From positions 49,714-113,713 of the forward strand of contig JAOTOM010002680.1 of NCBI GenBank assembly GCA_034440615.1: DNA of 64,000 nucleotides, written 5' to 3'. Made by a program: the position numbers and the translations under genes. The stretch comes from Ashinkailepas kermadecensis. Its lineage: Eukaryota; Arthropoda; Thecostraca; Neolepadidae. The number at the start of each line of letters is the position of its first letter. The stretch's first letter is position 1. Below, in pieces: positions 23,862 to 36,307 of this stretch. Below the pieces are notes generated by a model, which searched no databases, had not been told where the DNA came from, and was given only the letters and a program-made list of their open reading frames with translations.

Positions 23862-24870
23862 GACTAGACCAGACTTTTTATTGAGGTAATCCACAATGGA
23901 CTTGTGGCTATTACAACCTCGCGTCAATTAGATAAAACAGCAGAGCAGAAAAGGTCAAGATCACAAAACAGCTAAACCGGTGGTCATACATGTCATAATA
24001 AAAATCCAATAAAAAATAACAATATAATACAGCGGAACGAGCAGCAAATCAGTCCGGCACAGGCGGCAGGTGACACAGGCGGCAGGTTGGACAGGTGACG
24101 CCATAGGTGGCGACCAAATATCGGTACAGGAAGCCACATCAGCTCGGGTGGCAACGAGTTGAACATAAGTGGTGCTCTGGAGCTAAAACGCCTCTTCCTC
24201 ATCTCAGTGCGGGACCGGGAGACATACAATGATGGTCCTGACGGGTGGTTCGGTCACGAACCTCCGCCACGGTGGTGAGGTCATGAGCCAGTGACTCTGG
24301 CTCACCATGACGGCGGACCTTGTACGTGAGGCACAGGGTGTGGTATCTGGCTAAGTTCTCCGCACTGAGCCAGCCCAGTCTCCTCAGCAGATCCGAAACA
24401 TGGTAAAAAAATTTGCGGCCGAAAATTACTTTTGCCGTGTAGTTAATATTTGTATTTGTATGCGAGGCATGTTCTTTTTGGTTCCGTTACCATACACAGA
24501 AATACAGTAGCGGATCTGCGAGAAAACCAGGGCATTGACCAGCGCGGAGATGACGGTAGGTGGAAGGTGCCCCCTTAGATGCCACAGATCATCCAGAACT
24601 CCAAAATAACGCCGAGTCACTTCTAAGACGTGCGAGTCCCAGCTGAGCGAGCGATCGAAAATAAGCCTGAGATTTTTGCATTCCGAAATGGTGGGTAGAT
24701 AGTGATCGCGAAATTTCACCGTGATATCCGGTAAGGTACGCAGATTTTGTGGGCTGCCCAAAAGCATCAGCTGTGTCTTGGCAACGTTAATTTTCAGTCC
24801 ATTTCGGATGTGGTCAGTGTCGCTGATCTTCATGCTCTGAAAGCAAAACTTGAGGCAGAATCTGGACTAG
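23862..24870 (-). mobile_element. LINE 3' fragment (RT C-terminus), CR1/L2/jockey-like
   Basis: On the minus strand the frame 24833-24426 reads NGLKINVAKTQLMLLG, SWDSHVLEVTRRYFGVLDDL and SALVNALVFSQIRYCISVYG, the thumb region of a LINE reverse transcriptase. A second frame, about 24420-24000, continues with GRKFFYHVSDLLRRLGWLS and then SSRAPLMFNSLPPEL, a typical LINE C-terminus. The two are separated by a frameshift. It resembles the larger LINE at 28086-31375 in domain order and wording. Its 3' side shows AATAAA and short CTGGT-like tail repeats at 23862-23885. The catalytic FADD box is missing (5' truncation). Confidence 0.87.
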
Positions 24871-25611
24871 GATTTACGTAGAACTGAATGCTAGTAATTA
24901 GCTTCCTGTTTGGACCTCATGCTCAATGCTAGTGGTGAAAATTCCAAACTGACTTACAAGTAAAGCCTACAAACCAAGGACGATGCATAAACGGCGAGGG
25001 CGATTGCACTGATAGCTATAGGCACGGTGTGATCCGGGCGTAAGTGAGGAGAGCGATCAAATATTGTTCCTCGTGGCACCTCGCTCATCGCGAGCTCTCC
25101 CGCGTTCGTCAGCTGCCCGTGAATAACAGGCAGAGCAATACCGATTTTGACGAAGTATGCCATGACATGATATGCAAACACATCACTCACGCCGATTCTG
25201 TACAGAGGGTTACCTTAGTCCCTGAACACTAGACTGAAATCGTATTTATCTCTGACCATTAGTGTGTCCTCTATGGTCACGGAAATATATGACGTCATGT
25301 CACGATCCGAACTTTTTAGCTGATGTTTCTCTGAAAGGGTGGGATATTTTTTACATCCGAAAACTGCTACGAGATGAAAATATCAATATTTTAGGATAAA
25401 TGTACCAATGTATTTTTCGAAACATTTTAAACGATAATTCTTGCGGAACATTTGTATTCAAGTTCGATTTGTGAAAATCACCCTCTGTCGAATTTCCTTG
25501 AAGATCGATTTTCCAATTCTACACTGGATTTATTCCTAGAATCACTGTCAAAAGAAGTGGGGCTCATCTCGAGCAGTGCGAACATTCGTGAACCGGGGCG
25601 GGCGCGTGCGG
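24871..25611. other. Unique sequence, no gene recognised
   Basis: Short open frames only. The sequence becomes GC-rich just before the 28-bp array. Confidence 0.4.
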
Positions 25612-26405
25612 CTCTGTGGCGGTCGGTCAGCACGAGCCCGACTGTGGCGGTCGGTCAACACGAGCCCGACTGTGGCGGTCGGTCAACACGAGCCCGACTG
25701 TGACGGTCGGGCAGCACGAGCCCGACTGTGACGGTCGGTCAACACGAGCCCGACTGTGACGGTCGGTCAACACGAGCCCGACTGTGACGGTCGGTCAGCA
25801 CGAGCCGACTGTGGCGGTGCAGCAGAGCCGACTGTGACGGTCGGTAAAGCCCGACTGTGGGACGGTCAGCACGAGCCCGACTGGGGGTCGGAAAAAACCG
25901 ACTGTGACGGCCGGTCAACACGAGCCCGACTGTGGCGGTCGGTCAACACGAGCCCGACTGTGGCGGTCGGTCAGCACGAGCCCAACTGTGGCGGTCGGTC
26001 AACACGAGCCCGACTGTGGCGGTCGGTCAACACGAGCCCGACCGGCGGGGGCGGTAACAAAAAAACCCCCCGGGGGGAAATGGGTCAGCACGAGCCCGAC
26101 TGTGGCGGTCGGTCAGCACGAGCCCGACTGTGACGGTCGGTCAACACGAGCCCGACTGTGACGGTCGGTCAGCACGAGCCCGACTGTGGCGGTCGGTCAG
26201 CACGAGCCCGACTGTGACGGTCGGTCAACACGAGCCCGACTGTGGCGGTCGGTCAGCACGAGCCGACTGTGGCGGTTGGGCAGCAGGAGCCCGACTGTGA
26301 CGGTCGGTCAGCACGAGCCCGACTGTGACGGTCGGTCAACACGAGCCCGACTGTGACGGTCGGTCAAACGAGCCCGACTGTGACGGTGGACACGAGCCCG
26401 ACGTG
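25612..26405. repeat. 28-bp minisatellite, about 27 copies, with two garbled patches
   Basis: Units contain CGAGCCCGACTGTGACGGTC followed by GGTCAACA or GGTCAGCA, with a 28-bp period. Two places depart sharply from it: 25805-25900, with shortened units and homopolymer runs, and 26040-26085, where a unit is replaced by A, C and G runs. These look like sequencing or consensus errors as much as real variation. Confidence 0.94.
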
Positions 26406-26912
26406 GCGGTCGGCGGCGCGCGGCGCGGCGGATCACGTCGGAGAGGCGGTCTGTCGCCTCTCCCCTGAAACTAAGTTACTGACGAGATGCCGCAGGAATC
26501 CCAACCACAATGTCGTCCATGCGTCACGGCGATGTTTAATTTATTCATGGTGTGACTATTACCATTGCCAATCTGACAGGGCATCGTTACATATCGCCTG
26601 CCTAGGACAACTACCTCAAAAGCCTGAAGTCCGGGTTACCATCCGATGAGGCGTTATTCATGGGGACTTTTCCAACAACTAGTATTTTGTGGTTCAAGAT
26701 GCCGTGCAGGATTCTACCACTGGAAGAAGACATGGACTATTCACCCATTTGTCATGCAATCCGAAGCTGCCAATGAAGGAGCTACTTCCCCAAAAATACT
26801 TTGTTTTTAGCGACAGCATCCAACATACAACGGACTCAGTATATGCACACCATTCAGGCTGAGGTATTGCGGCGTGCTAACTTCCGAAACTTCAACATAG
26901 AAAACATATAAA

Positions 26913-26972
<60 letters not shown>

Positions 26973-28085
26973 GTATATATACATATACTATTTCACGAAC
27001 AGATGCGCCGTGCAGCACAAAATAAAATTAATCAGAAGCAAGTGCCCGCATACTGCAAATGCGTTGCGAGAGGCACTTCTTCGCCACCTGTCAATGCAGG
27101 GGACCTTGTGATGAGATTGCCGACATAGTGCAGCGACATAGTGCAGCCATAGTGCCGACATAGTGCAGCGACTAACCCCACTTGCCAGTTTACAGCGGCC
27201 TGACTCTTAGGCGGCGAGGTGTTTAATTGTATCCACCACCGGCTGAGTTGGCATGGAATGCGTATGCGATGCCTCAGATGTTGCTCATGTCCAGCTGTAT
27301 TCCATCACTCGGGGCTGGATTACTGGGCTGGGCTGGGCTGGGCTGGGCTGGGCTGAGCTGGGCTGGGCTCGGGGCTGGCTTGTACCCCGCAGCGGATGAT
27401 ACGGGCACTGCACCATGTAATCATCAGCCCAACATGGAGATAACATTCAACCTCCTGATGCTTTTCGCAACCACGTAAAAATGTCGAAGTTTGTACTCCC
27501 CCACTTGGCTTAGGCCATGGGCCATCCTTCATCATCCTTATGACATCAGGCTTTTCAAAATGTTCACAAAATGTTTCTGAGGTGGGACGTCGTAAGAGGG
27601 AACATGTCGGACCGTTATTTCCCGAAATCGAGAATTATCGGCAATTAATCTCACTTATTGCCTACAAATGGCCAATGCTGGCCAATGCTGCCTCTTCCAA
27701 CTTATGTAGTGGAGAGATCCCGGGCATAGTAATCCTGTGCAGAGTAATCCTGGGTAAGTGCCGTCGGTAGAGTGATGAACAGCTTGCGTCACCCGTTTAC
27801 ATGGGAAATATGCTTTCAGAGTATTGACCTTACCTTCCCTCAGATGACTTTTCCGCTTCTGAGTCATCATGGGGTTAGTTTTGACACTGGAACTGAACTG
27901 ACTGTCTAGTAATTAAATACAAGAGAACTGTTCCCTGGAATTATTTTGGAACTTCAGAACTGAGATCAGCACATCCATCTCATTTGACTCCTGAGTTGTG
28001 GGTTGAAATGCAACGTATCGCTATTTGTTAGTATTCCAGGATAATCAGATGTGTGATCATGATTATTCTAAGCTCGCATCGATTA
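26406..28085. other. Unique sequence with two simple repeats
   Basis: No gene recognised. A perfect AT run lies at 26915-26968 and a (GGGCT)n pentamer run at about 27323-27370. GTGCAGCGACATA-like phrases repeat briefly near 27125-27170. Confidence 0.5.
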
Positions 28086-28391
28086 CTTGTATTTATTTAT
28101 TTATTTCACGATACATGCCCTCCACGTATAGTGGCTGTTATGGACAGTCTGGGTATAACTCACAGATATTTACAAAGAAAGGATATATTTGTGGTCAATA
28201 GTGGGAGCAGATGCGCAACAAACATTCATACACCAACATAATACAATACCCATATCACTATCTGCACTACACACACCGTGCTTGCAACACGAGCTATAAA
28301 CGAGTAGTTTATAGAAGTGATATGAAAGCGATGACCTAAATGTGAGTTCATGGTGTACACAAATCCATTTTGTAAGTTTTTTTTTGTGTGA

Positions 28392-29635
28392 CTAGTGTTG
28401 CTCGTGGAGATAAGCTAGTATATGCTTCTTGAAGTTAAACAGCTTCACTGTTTTTGTTTCAGTAGGGAGTTTGTTATAGTGGAAGACAGACGAGTAGATA
28501 AATCTCCTGCGGCCCGCCTCTCTGTGTATGGCTGGCAGGTGCAGGTGGTCGTCTGCACGCGTATGACGGTTTCGCAGGGTAGAGCTTGCAGAGATTTGAC
28601 CGGCAATGTGCGTTGGCTCACCCGTCAGAATGATCTTGTGGAGCAAAGTAAGGCTGTGAAATAGATGCAAATCAGCTGCGGTAAGGAGACCCAACTCGTT
28701 ACGGGCATCAGAAATATGATCAAATTTCCGTAGACCTGACACGACTAGTGGCGAAGTTAATGATCTTGTCTAGTCTGTGGATGTTTGCTGCCGACCCGTT
28801 CCCGTAAACAGATATGCAGTAGCGGATATTGGATATAACTAGGCTATTGACTATAGTGAAGAGGGTACTGGTTGGCAGATGGTAACGCAGATGGCTCAGG
28901 GCCAGAAGGAAACCAGTGCACTTGCGGACCACAACAGCTACATGGGAATCCCACGACATGTGGCGATCAAATGTCACCGCTAGGTTCCTACACGAATGAC
29001 TCTCATCTATCACGGCGTCCCTAAAGCACACTCGTCTCGGGGTAATATTGCGAAAATTTTGACGCGATCCGAACGTGAGAAGTTGAGTTTTGGTCGGGTT
29101 TACCTTCAAACCGTTATCCAGGAAGTAGTCGTAAAGTTGGTTCAGACATGTCTCCATCTGATTTATCAGATTTGGGAGATCAGATTTGCGACCGGAGATG
29201 AGGACCTGGGTGTCGTCTGCGAACTGAGTGACGTGTGCTACCGGGACGTGCAAACTGAGGTCGTTTGAAAAGATGCAATTGAGGAGTGGACCTAGTGATG
29301 AGCCTTGAAAAACACCTATGTTGTCTGGGAGAAAGGAGGAGACATGCCTGTTTCCGCGTTGATCTGAGATGCTAACAGTCTGCGTGTGACCTCCCAGATA
29401 AGCCCTAAACCAGCCAGTATCGATTCCATGGAGTTCTAGTTAAGTGAGTAGTTTGGTGTGATCTATTACGTCGAAGCATTTACTGAGGTCCAGAATGCAA
29501 AGGAGAGCTACTTCTGAACGGTCCATTGCTGCTAGTATTTTGTCCGTGACTGAGATGAGAGCGGTTTCCGTAGAGTGGCGTGGTCTGAAGCCGTGCTGAG
29601 TTTGGGCCAGTAGGTGGTTTGAGTTCAGATAGTGA
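28392..29635 (-). pseudogene. LINE RT second half and C-terminus (broken)
   Basis: Downstream of the frameshift the minus strand reads AQTQHGFRPRHSTETALISV and ILDLSKCFDVIDHTKLL, then an in-frame TAA (29442-29440). It continues through a GSSLGPLL box, the catalytic FADD at 29223-29212 and NGLKVNPTKTQLLTFG. The last 116 codons (28742-28392) include ELGLLTAADLHLFHSLTLLH and FHYNKLP, and lie in yet another frame. Both catalytic Asp residues survive, so the breaks may be fairly recent. Function in an active copy would be target-primed reverse transcription. Confidence 0.9.
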
Positions 29636-31225
29636 TTAGAGTTGTTTCTGCACTACCCTCTCTGTGATTTTGGCGATAACCGGAACCAATGAGATGGGCC
29701 TAAAATTAGAGGGATCCGAAAAATCTCCTGATTTGTGAATGGGAGTTACTATTGACTGTTTCCAAGTGGAGGGGATATCAGCTGTAGTCAGGCATGTGGT
29801 TATAATGTCGAGCAGCACTTCTCCGATAAAAAAGAACAGAAATTGCATAACCTTAATACAGATCCCGTCGGGTCCGCAAGCACTTGTGCTCCTGATGTCC
29901 ATGACAATTTTAGTTAGCTGTTCGAGGGATAAGGGTGATACTTTATAGGAACTGGTAGATACGCGCGATAGCCGGCAACTGGGAGGTGTGTGTTCAGGCA
30001 TGTTTGTCTGGCGTTTGACCTCTGCTGATACCTTAGGTCCGACACTAACAAAGTATTGATTTAGATGCTCAGGTAGGACCTGAGATTGAACTCTATGAGA
30101 GCCTTTTTTGGTGTCGATAATGGGCTTAATAGCACGCCACGCAGCTGATGGGCCTTTCTGTGCTATCTTTCTGCTAATATCGTCCCTACAGTTAGCTCTA
30201 ATAGCTGAGCGAACTTGTCTGTTAAGTACTTTGTATGTGCTTCTATATTGCAAATGCAAAGCTACATTTCGCCGGTGCATGAGGTGTTTGGTAGCTTCGC
30301 TGACATGTGGTGCTGTTGGGTTCCGAATTTGGATGTTTCTGAGTGGCAGGTGCTCGTCGAGAATAGGTGTCAGCAATTTCAGCAGGGTGTCCCATTTGTC
30401 CGTTACTGAGATGCGCCCAGTGACCTGGACCCAGTCGATCTCACCAAGGTCAAGGGTTAGTTCCGAGGTATCTACTCGTCCGTAAGAACGTGACTTTATC
30501 ACGGTGTTAACTGAGGCAGGCCTGTTTACTTTAATGGAACATATGATACATTTATGAGGACTGTAGTGGCAGAAACTCACTCTGGTTCTGTCGACGGAGA
30601 TGGGCGAGTTTGTTATGATGACATCCAATAAAGAGCCTGTGGCGAATGTAGGGCGCTGCACTGTCACGGTAAGTGAATAGTTGCTGATGAACTCAAGGAG
30701 GTGTGTTTTGCTGGGGCTATTAGCCGTGTCGAGAAGGTTACAATTTAGATCACCTGCGAGGTAGAAAGTGCCGGTAAAGTTCAGTGTCGCCAATTGAACC
30801 TGTCTTTCGAGCTCAGCGAAGTCATCATTTAAGGCAGGAAGAGTGTTACGAGGAGGCCGATTGATTGCTGCTAGAATGAAATACTTTTCGCTCTTCCCTT
30901 TGACTTTGGCCCAGAGTGATTCTAGTTTGGAGCTCGAGTTCGGAGGCGTATAAATTTTCAAAACGGTAATAGTTAGTGCTGACTTGGCGATAATCGCCAC
31001 CCCACCGTAACCACTAGAGTCGGACCGGTCCGCACGTTTCACCTGGTAACCGGGGAAATTAATGAGACGCATGGGGGTGCTAGGTCGCAGCCAGGTCTCA
31101 GTCACCACAGCTAGGTCTAGAGAGTAAGAATGAAGGTCGTTGTGTAGTTCAAGTAGCTTAGGTTTGATGGATTGTGCATTGATGAGTCCCAGGTGGAGCT
31201 GTCCTTCGCGCTGTTGAGCTGCCAC
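29636..31225 (-). pseudogene. LINE endonuclease plus N-terminal RT, 529 codons
   Basis: The open frame starts with GLINAQSIKPKLLELHNDL and contains LDLAVVTETWL, SSGYGGVAII and AGDLNCNLLDT, the conserved parts of an apurinic-type (EEP family) endonuclease over roughly residues 12-230. RT begins with SACGPDGI and FRPISLVPVIAKITERVV near the C-terminus. The frame ends at VVQKQL because of a frameshift; RT continues in the next frame with HGFRP. Its normal role would be nicking target DNA and starting reverse transcription. It is the longest credible coding frame in the window and is transposon, not host. Confidence 0.93.
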
Positions 31226-31261
31226 ATGGCTTGTTCCGCCCCACGATCCGCGTCTTCTGCC

Positions 31262-31363
31262 GCCCCTGGCGCCGCTCCTGCCCCGGCGTGCTGGCGCCGC
31301 ACCTGCCCCGGCGTGGCGCCGCGCCTGCCCCGGCGTGCTGGCGCCGCGCCTGCCCCGGCGTGA
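31262..31363. repeat. GC-rich ~25-bp tandem repeat at LINE 5' end
   Basis: Four imperfect copies of CCTGCCCCGGCGTG with GGCGCCGCG spacers directly precede the LINE ORF on its 5' side. This is the position of the promoter monomers known in some LINE families; that role is inferred from position only. Confidence 0.8.
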
Positions 31364-31375
31364 CTTGTTTTACAC

Positions 31376-32039
31376 GGGGAACGATATAGCGCAAAATTTC
31401 GTTTCTTGCGAAAAGCTGACTTCTAAACTAACCGGAGAGGCCATCTATTGAGCTAAGGACAAAACATCGGTTGCAATCGTGATATCTCGCCACGTGCAAT
31501 TCGCTAGCCACCCGTTTAGAAACGTTGGAGTGGGGGAGATGGGAAGGTTGCAACAACTTCTCCCCCTCCTGCACTGGTGAAAATTACAAAATGTCGTGCA
31601 CGGACGAGGATTAGGATGCCGGACACTAAGAGGGTACTCCACTAAATTTTCAAACCAGAGAGCTTCTATCTAAGGTAAGCAAGGTCACATGCTATGGCAA
31701 TTCAAATGTAAGCTAAATCGACCTACCAAATTCGGCCATAGCGAGATTACTTAATCGGACTCGGCCTGAATGGCCTCGGATAATTGTCATTGCCGTTGCA
31801 GTTGTCTTATCCCAAAGATAAGACAGCCATTCCTACAGCGGCTCTCTTACAGCGGCCAGGCCTGTCACACAACATCAAGGGGATCTGACTCCCTTGCGAC
31901 TTCAAGGGCTGACGGTATCAAGGGCGCTTGGTCCCCTTGCCGCGCACCACATAACGAAGGTCCCTGGGCACCCGCCCTAATATCTTCGGAGGGGTTTCCC
32001 ACAAACAGCTAAGCTGGCGAAGGAGCCCCCACCCATCCT
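31376..32039. other. Unique sequence, no gene recognised
   Basis: No recognisable domain. The region separates the LINE 5' end from the purine-rich tract. Confidence 0.4.
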
Positions 32040-35000
32040 GGATGACAGAAGAGATCTCAGGAAATGAGTGGAGATAAGATGAGAAGCGGAGACCCTATGA
32101 GAGAGACGGAGGCCTTCAGAACACGACAGGAGGTCACGAAAACGGATAATGAGCCACCCAGGTTAGATGAGGGAACCTGAGGTGTGAAAAGGGCCCTCTA
32201 ATTTCAAAGAGGATGCCCAAAGATTGGAAAGGAGGTCTAGGAGGGGAGAGGACGTGCCTAAGATGCGATTGGATGACCATGGAATATGGGAGATGACCCC
32301 AGAACACACGAGGTAACATTTAAGATGGGTAAGGAGGCCGCAAGAAATGAGAGGAAGCCACTAAGCGTGAGAGAAGGTCCCTAATTTGAAAGGGAATTCC
32401 CCTAGGAGAGAGGAGGTATCCACCAGCACGGGAAAGACGCCTACATGATAGATAAAGAGGTCCACAAGATAGATAAAGAGGCCCCCAAGATAGATAAAGA
32501 GGCCCCGAAGATAGATAAACAGGCCCCCAAGATCAGGGACATTAGAGAAGGCCCATACAATGGGAAAGGAAGCCAGTAGGATAGAAGATGAGGTTCCCTA
32601 GGCGCACAATGAGGCCTTTTCCCGCTCCCGCCACGGGTAATGTACCTCCAGAATAGAAGAGGGGATACTCGAAAGGAGGAGAGAGGAGGAGAGGAGGTCC
32701 CTGGAATAGGGGAGGAGGCCCAAAAATGGGAAAGTTGGCCACCAGGATGGAAAAGAAGGCACTACGACGGGAGAGGAGAGCCATGGAATTCATATTCCAT
32801 GACTCTTCTCTTGGATGGCCATCAGTATGGGGGTGACCACCAGGATGCACGAGTAGACATCCAAAACGGGTATGCAGGATTCAGGATATATGGAGGCCCA
32901 TAATTCGGAAGAGGAGGCTCCTGGGAAAGGAGAGGAGAACCGAGGTGCAACACAATTCCTGAAGACTGGTAATGAGGCACTCGGGATAGAGGAGTCCCAC
33001 AACAAGCGAGTAGGCACCTAATTTAGGAGAGGAACCCCATACGAGATAATAGGAGGAGCCATGACGCACGTTGAGTACCTAAAGAGGGGTATGTAGGCCC
33101 TCAAGATAGAAGAGGAAGCCCCACAAATGAGCAAGGAGCCCCGAAAAATGCGATCAGGTTCCTAAGAGACTAGAGACAGAGATGGGAGATGGGAGCGGAG
33201 GCCCCAAATTATGGGAGAGAAGGCTCCAGGACGAAAAGGGTGCCAGAAGACGGGTAAGGAGCTACCCAGGTTAGAAGAGGAGGACCCTAAAATGGATCAT
33301 GAGCTATTTTACTTGAGCGAGAAGTCTCCTAAGATGGAAGAGAAAGTCCATAAGACACACGAAGATCTCCCAAGATGGGCAAAGAGGCTAACAGGATAGA
33401 GGAAGAGGCATCCAAGACGGGCAAGGATTCCCCAAAAATGAAATGAGAGCTTTAATACGGGAAACGAAGCTAAGGAGGCCCCCACGATGGAAGAAGAGGC
33501 ACGAGAAAATGAGTGGCGACCCACAATATGGGAGACGAGGCCTGCAGGAAGGGAGTGAGAGACTCAAAATGCAAGAGCAGGCCTCGAAGACGGGCAAGGG
33601 ACCACCCAGGTTAGAAGAGGAGGCCCCGAGGCGTCGCAGGAGGCTATGATCTGGAGTAGGAAGCCCAAAGACTGGAAAGAAGAAGATCCAAGATCCAAAA
33701 TCCAAGATGATCCAATATGGAAGAGGAGACCCCAAGACGGACAAGAAAGCCCTAGGAAACGAGAGAAGGCCACTGAACTGAGATAGGACAGGAGGCCATA
33801 ATTTGGAAGAGAAGGCCCCTAGGAGATAATAGGCGATCTACCAGGACGCAAGAGGATATACTTAATACGGAAAAAGGGGCCTTGAGCATAGAGGAAGAAG
33901 CCCCTAGGACGTGATAGGAAACCCATAATTCGGAACGGGATGGCTCTGGGAGAGAAGCGGAGGCCCTAAAAAAGAATGAGGCACGTAAAATGAAATGAGG
34001 CCCCTAAGACAGGAGAGGCAGCCAGTAGGACAGGAGATGAGGTTCTCGAGACACAAGAGGGGGCCCTCGAGTCGCGTAATACGTCCCCGAGATATACGAG
34101 GAGACCGCGAGGCGTGGCATAAGGCCTCCGATTCAGAAACAGACGTCCCTAGAATATGGGAGGAGGACCCAAGATGGGAAAGGTGTCTGCCAAGATAGAA
34201 AACGAGTCCGCTAAGATGATATAGGAGGACCATATAAGAGGAGAAATGGTCCCAGGACGCATGGCGTGACACACAAGACGGATGAGAAATCCAGAATAGA
34301 AAGTGTGAGGCTCCAGAGACGTGACAGGAGTTTTTAATTGAGAAGAGGAGGCCCAAGATTGAAAAAGATGCTCCCAGGACGGAAGAAGAGAACCATAAGA
34401 CGGCAGAGGACCATCAGATAGGAAAGGTGAACCCCGGGCGCAAGATGAGGCCCCCAAACGGATAAGAATGTGGTCTGGAAATTTGGAAAGCCCTGAGATA
34501 GGACAGGAGGTCTCTAACTTGGAAGATAAGACACCTGGAAGAGACGTTTAGTTCACCAGGACACAAGAGGATGCCCCAAGATGAGCGAGGAGGCCTCCAA
34601 GATGTGTGCATATGTCCCCAAAACAGAGGGGGAGAATCCAATACGGAGCAGAGTCCCTCGGATGGAAAAGGAGATCGTCAATGCGGGTATGACCATGGAG
34701 GCTCGCAGGAAATGAGAGGAGGTTACTAAGGCGTGAGAGGGCGCCACCGGGAGAGGCGAGGAGGCCCCAGGACACAAGAAGAATCTAACATGATAGCAGA
34801 GAGACCCCCATTAAGGGAAAAGATTCCTCAGAATGAGATCAGATCCCTAAAAGACGAGAGACGGAGACAGGAGAGGAGGCCCTGAGGACACAAAGGAAGC
34901 CACCAAGGTCGGTAATGAACCGCCCAGATCAGACAAGGAGGCCCCAAATGTAGATGGGGATGAAGGTTATGATTTGAAACTGAGACCTCTGGGAGAGAGG

Positions 35001-35300
35001 AGAATACCAGAGAACTCGGGAGAAGACCTCAAGACAAGAGAGGAAGCCAAGTTAAAAGAGGAGGCCACTAGTTATGAAGCGAAAGCTTCGGAGAGAGGCG
35101 AGGAGCCCCACAGAACGAAAGAGAAGGTCCCAACGACGCCAGGGAAGGCCACCAAGACTGGTAGAAAGTCACCCAGTTTCAACGAGAAGGCTCTCTGGAC
35201 GTGAGAGGAGGCTCATAATCTGACAGCAGAGATTCCTAAGAGTGGAGAGGACGCAAGGGGAGACCCCAAGATGTATGCAGGAGAATCGCAGAGGCAACTG
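32040..35300. repeat. 3.2-kb purine-rich decayed minisatellite
   Basis: The + strand is strongly G/A-rich. Words such as GAGAGGAGGCCC, AAGATGGGA and GAGGCCCC recur every ~28-32 bp throughout, with heavy divergence. A fresher sub-array of AAGATAGATAAAGAGGCCCC-type units lies at about 32455-32530. The many short open frames on both strands have no common domain. I read it as one very old ~30-bp tandem array. Confidence 0.75.
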
Positions 35301-35593
35301 TTCCGCCCCTGCTTCTAAAGTTTTTTTTGGTGGAATACCTGACCCCTGGCTGGTGGTCTTAATAGTGATGTGTAACAGCGATGTGTTGCTCAAAGTGTAA
35401 CTCGATTACTTGTATTATATTGCATTACTTTTCTTTGGGAACTACAACAACACTACATGGTCGTTGGGCGTGCCAGCTTCATTTCACATATCATGACATG
35501 TACACGAGCATATTTTACCGCTGCAGAGAGAAGCCTGAGCCATCGATCGCATGCAATGCTCAAACTCGCCATGATCAATATGTCCCGAAATAC

Positions 35594-35956
35594 TTAGCCT
35601 TGCAGCGGATGTGAGCTGGTGCCGCCTGCTGCCACGTCACAGATCCGAACAGATGGCGGCAGGTTGTTCCAGCCGGTAACAGATGGCGGCAGGTTGTTCC
35701 AGCCGGTAACAGATGGCGGCAGGCTGTTCCAGCCGGTAACAGATGGCGGCAGGTTGTTCCAGCCGGTAACAGATGGCGGCAGGTTGTTCCAGCCGGTAAC
35801 AGATGGCGGCAGGCTGTTCCAGCCGGTAACAGATGGCGGCAGGTTGTTCCAGCCGGTAACCGCACAGTCGTCGAATGCGATTTTCGTCGTCCGGAGCCGA
35901 CATCTGTATGTGTTTGTGTGAGGCAGATAGCAGTGAGACTCATCTGCGGTGGCCAC
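35594..35956 (-). pseudogene. LINE C-terminal fragment carrying a 30-bp array
   Basis: On the minus strand the frame reads IAFDDCAVTGWNNLPPSV, resembling the F.DRA....WN.LP..VR motif near the C-terminus of many LINE proteins. The segment VTGWNNLPPS is then repeated seven times by the tandem array before the frame resumes with RICDVAAGG. The frame stays open because the unit is exactly ten codons. No other LINE domain remains on either side, so this is a short relic. Identification rests on one motif. Confidence 0.55.
35641..35861. repeat. 30-bp minisatellite, 7 copies
   Basis: Units contain CGGTAACAGATGGCGGCAGG followed by TTGTTCCAGC (C for T in two units). They are nearly identical with an exact 30-bp period. 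On the minus strand each unit encodes VTGWNNLPPS. Confidence 0.97.
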
Positions 35957-36307
35957 AGTGCGTTATGGACACTTGGGATCTGGTTTCAAAGATCCGTGAT
36001 TCCGGACGGCTAGATCCCTCGGCATTCCGCACCATGCTGCCAATGCACTGCATTTATCTGAGGATTATCAGATAGCCAAATGACAGCCCCCCGAGCCCTT
36101 TGCCGGCTCCGGAAATGCGACCATGCTTCCGCGGACTGGTTGCTGTTCGCAGCGAAACTGGTCGGCTTTTCGAGTCGGTTCTGTCGAGTTTTTTTTAACA
36201 TGGTGCCCACCGTGGCAAACCGGTGATTATCGGGAACATGAACGATTCAACCACTGGCTCAGGAGTTTCCGACGGAAGTTGGCCTCCGGATGCTGGCGAC
36301 AGTGTAA
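35957..36307. other. Unique sequence
   Basis: No gene recognised; it abuts the octamer tail of the CR1 element. Confidence 0.4.

Larger units (their letters stand above)
28086..31375 (-). mobile_element. Near-complete LINE, CR1/L2/jockey group, inactive
   Basis: Read on the minus strand, the order is: GC-rich tandem 5' segment (31363-31262), EN plus first half of RT (31225-29636), second half of RT in another frame (29635-28720), C-terminal domain (28742-28392), then a 3' UTR ending in an AAATAAATAAAT tail (28089-28105). This is the most complete LINE in the window. It is inactivated by a frameshift near 29640 and an in-frame TAA at 29442-29440. The fragment at 23862-24870 belongs to the same general group. 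No flanking target duplication was identified. Confidence 0.93.
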
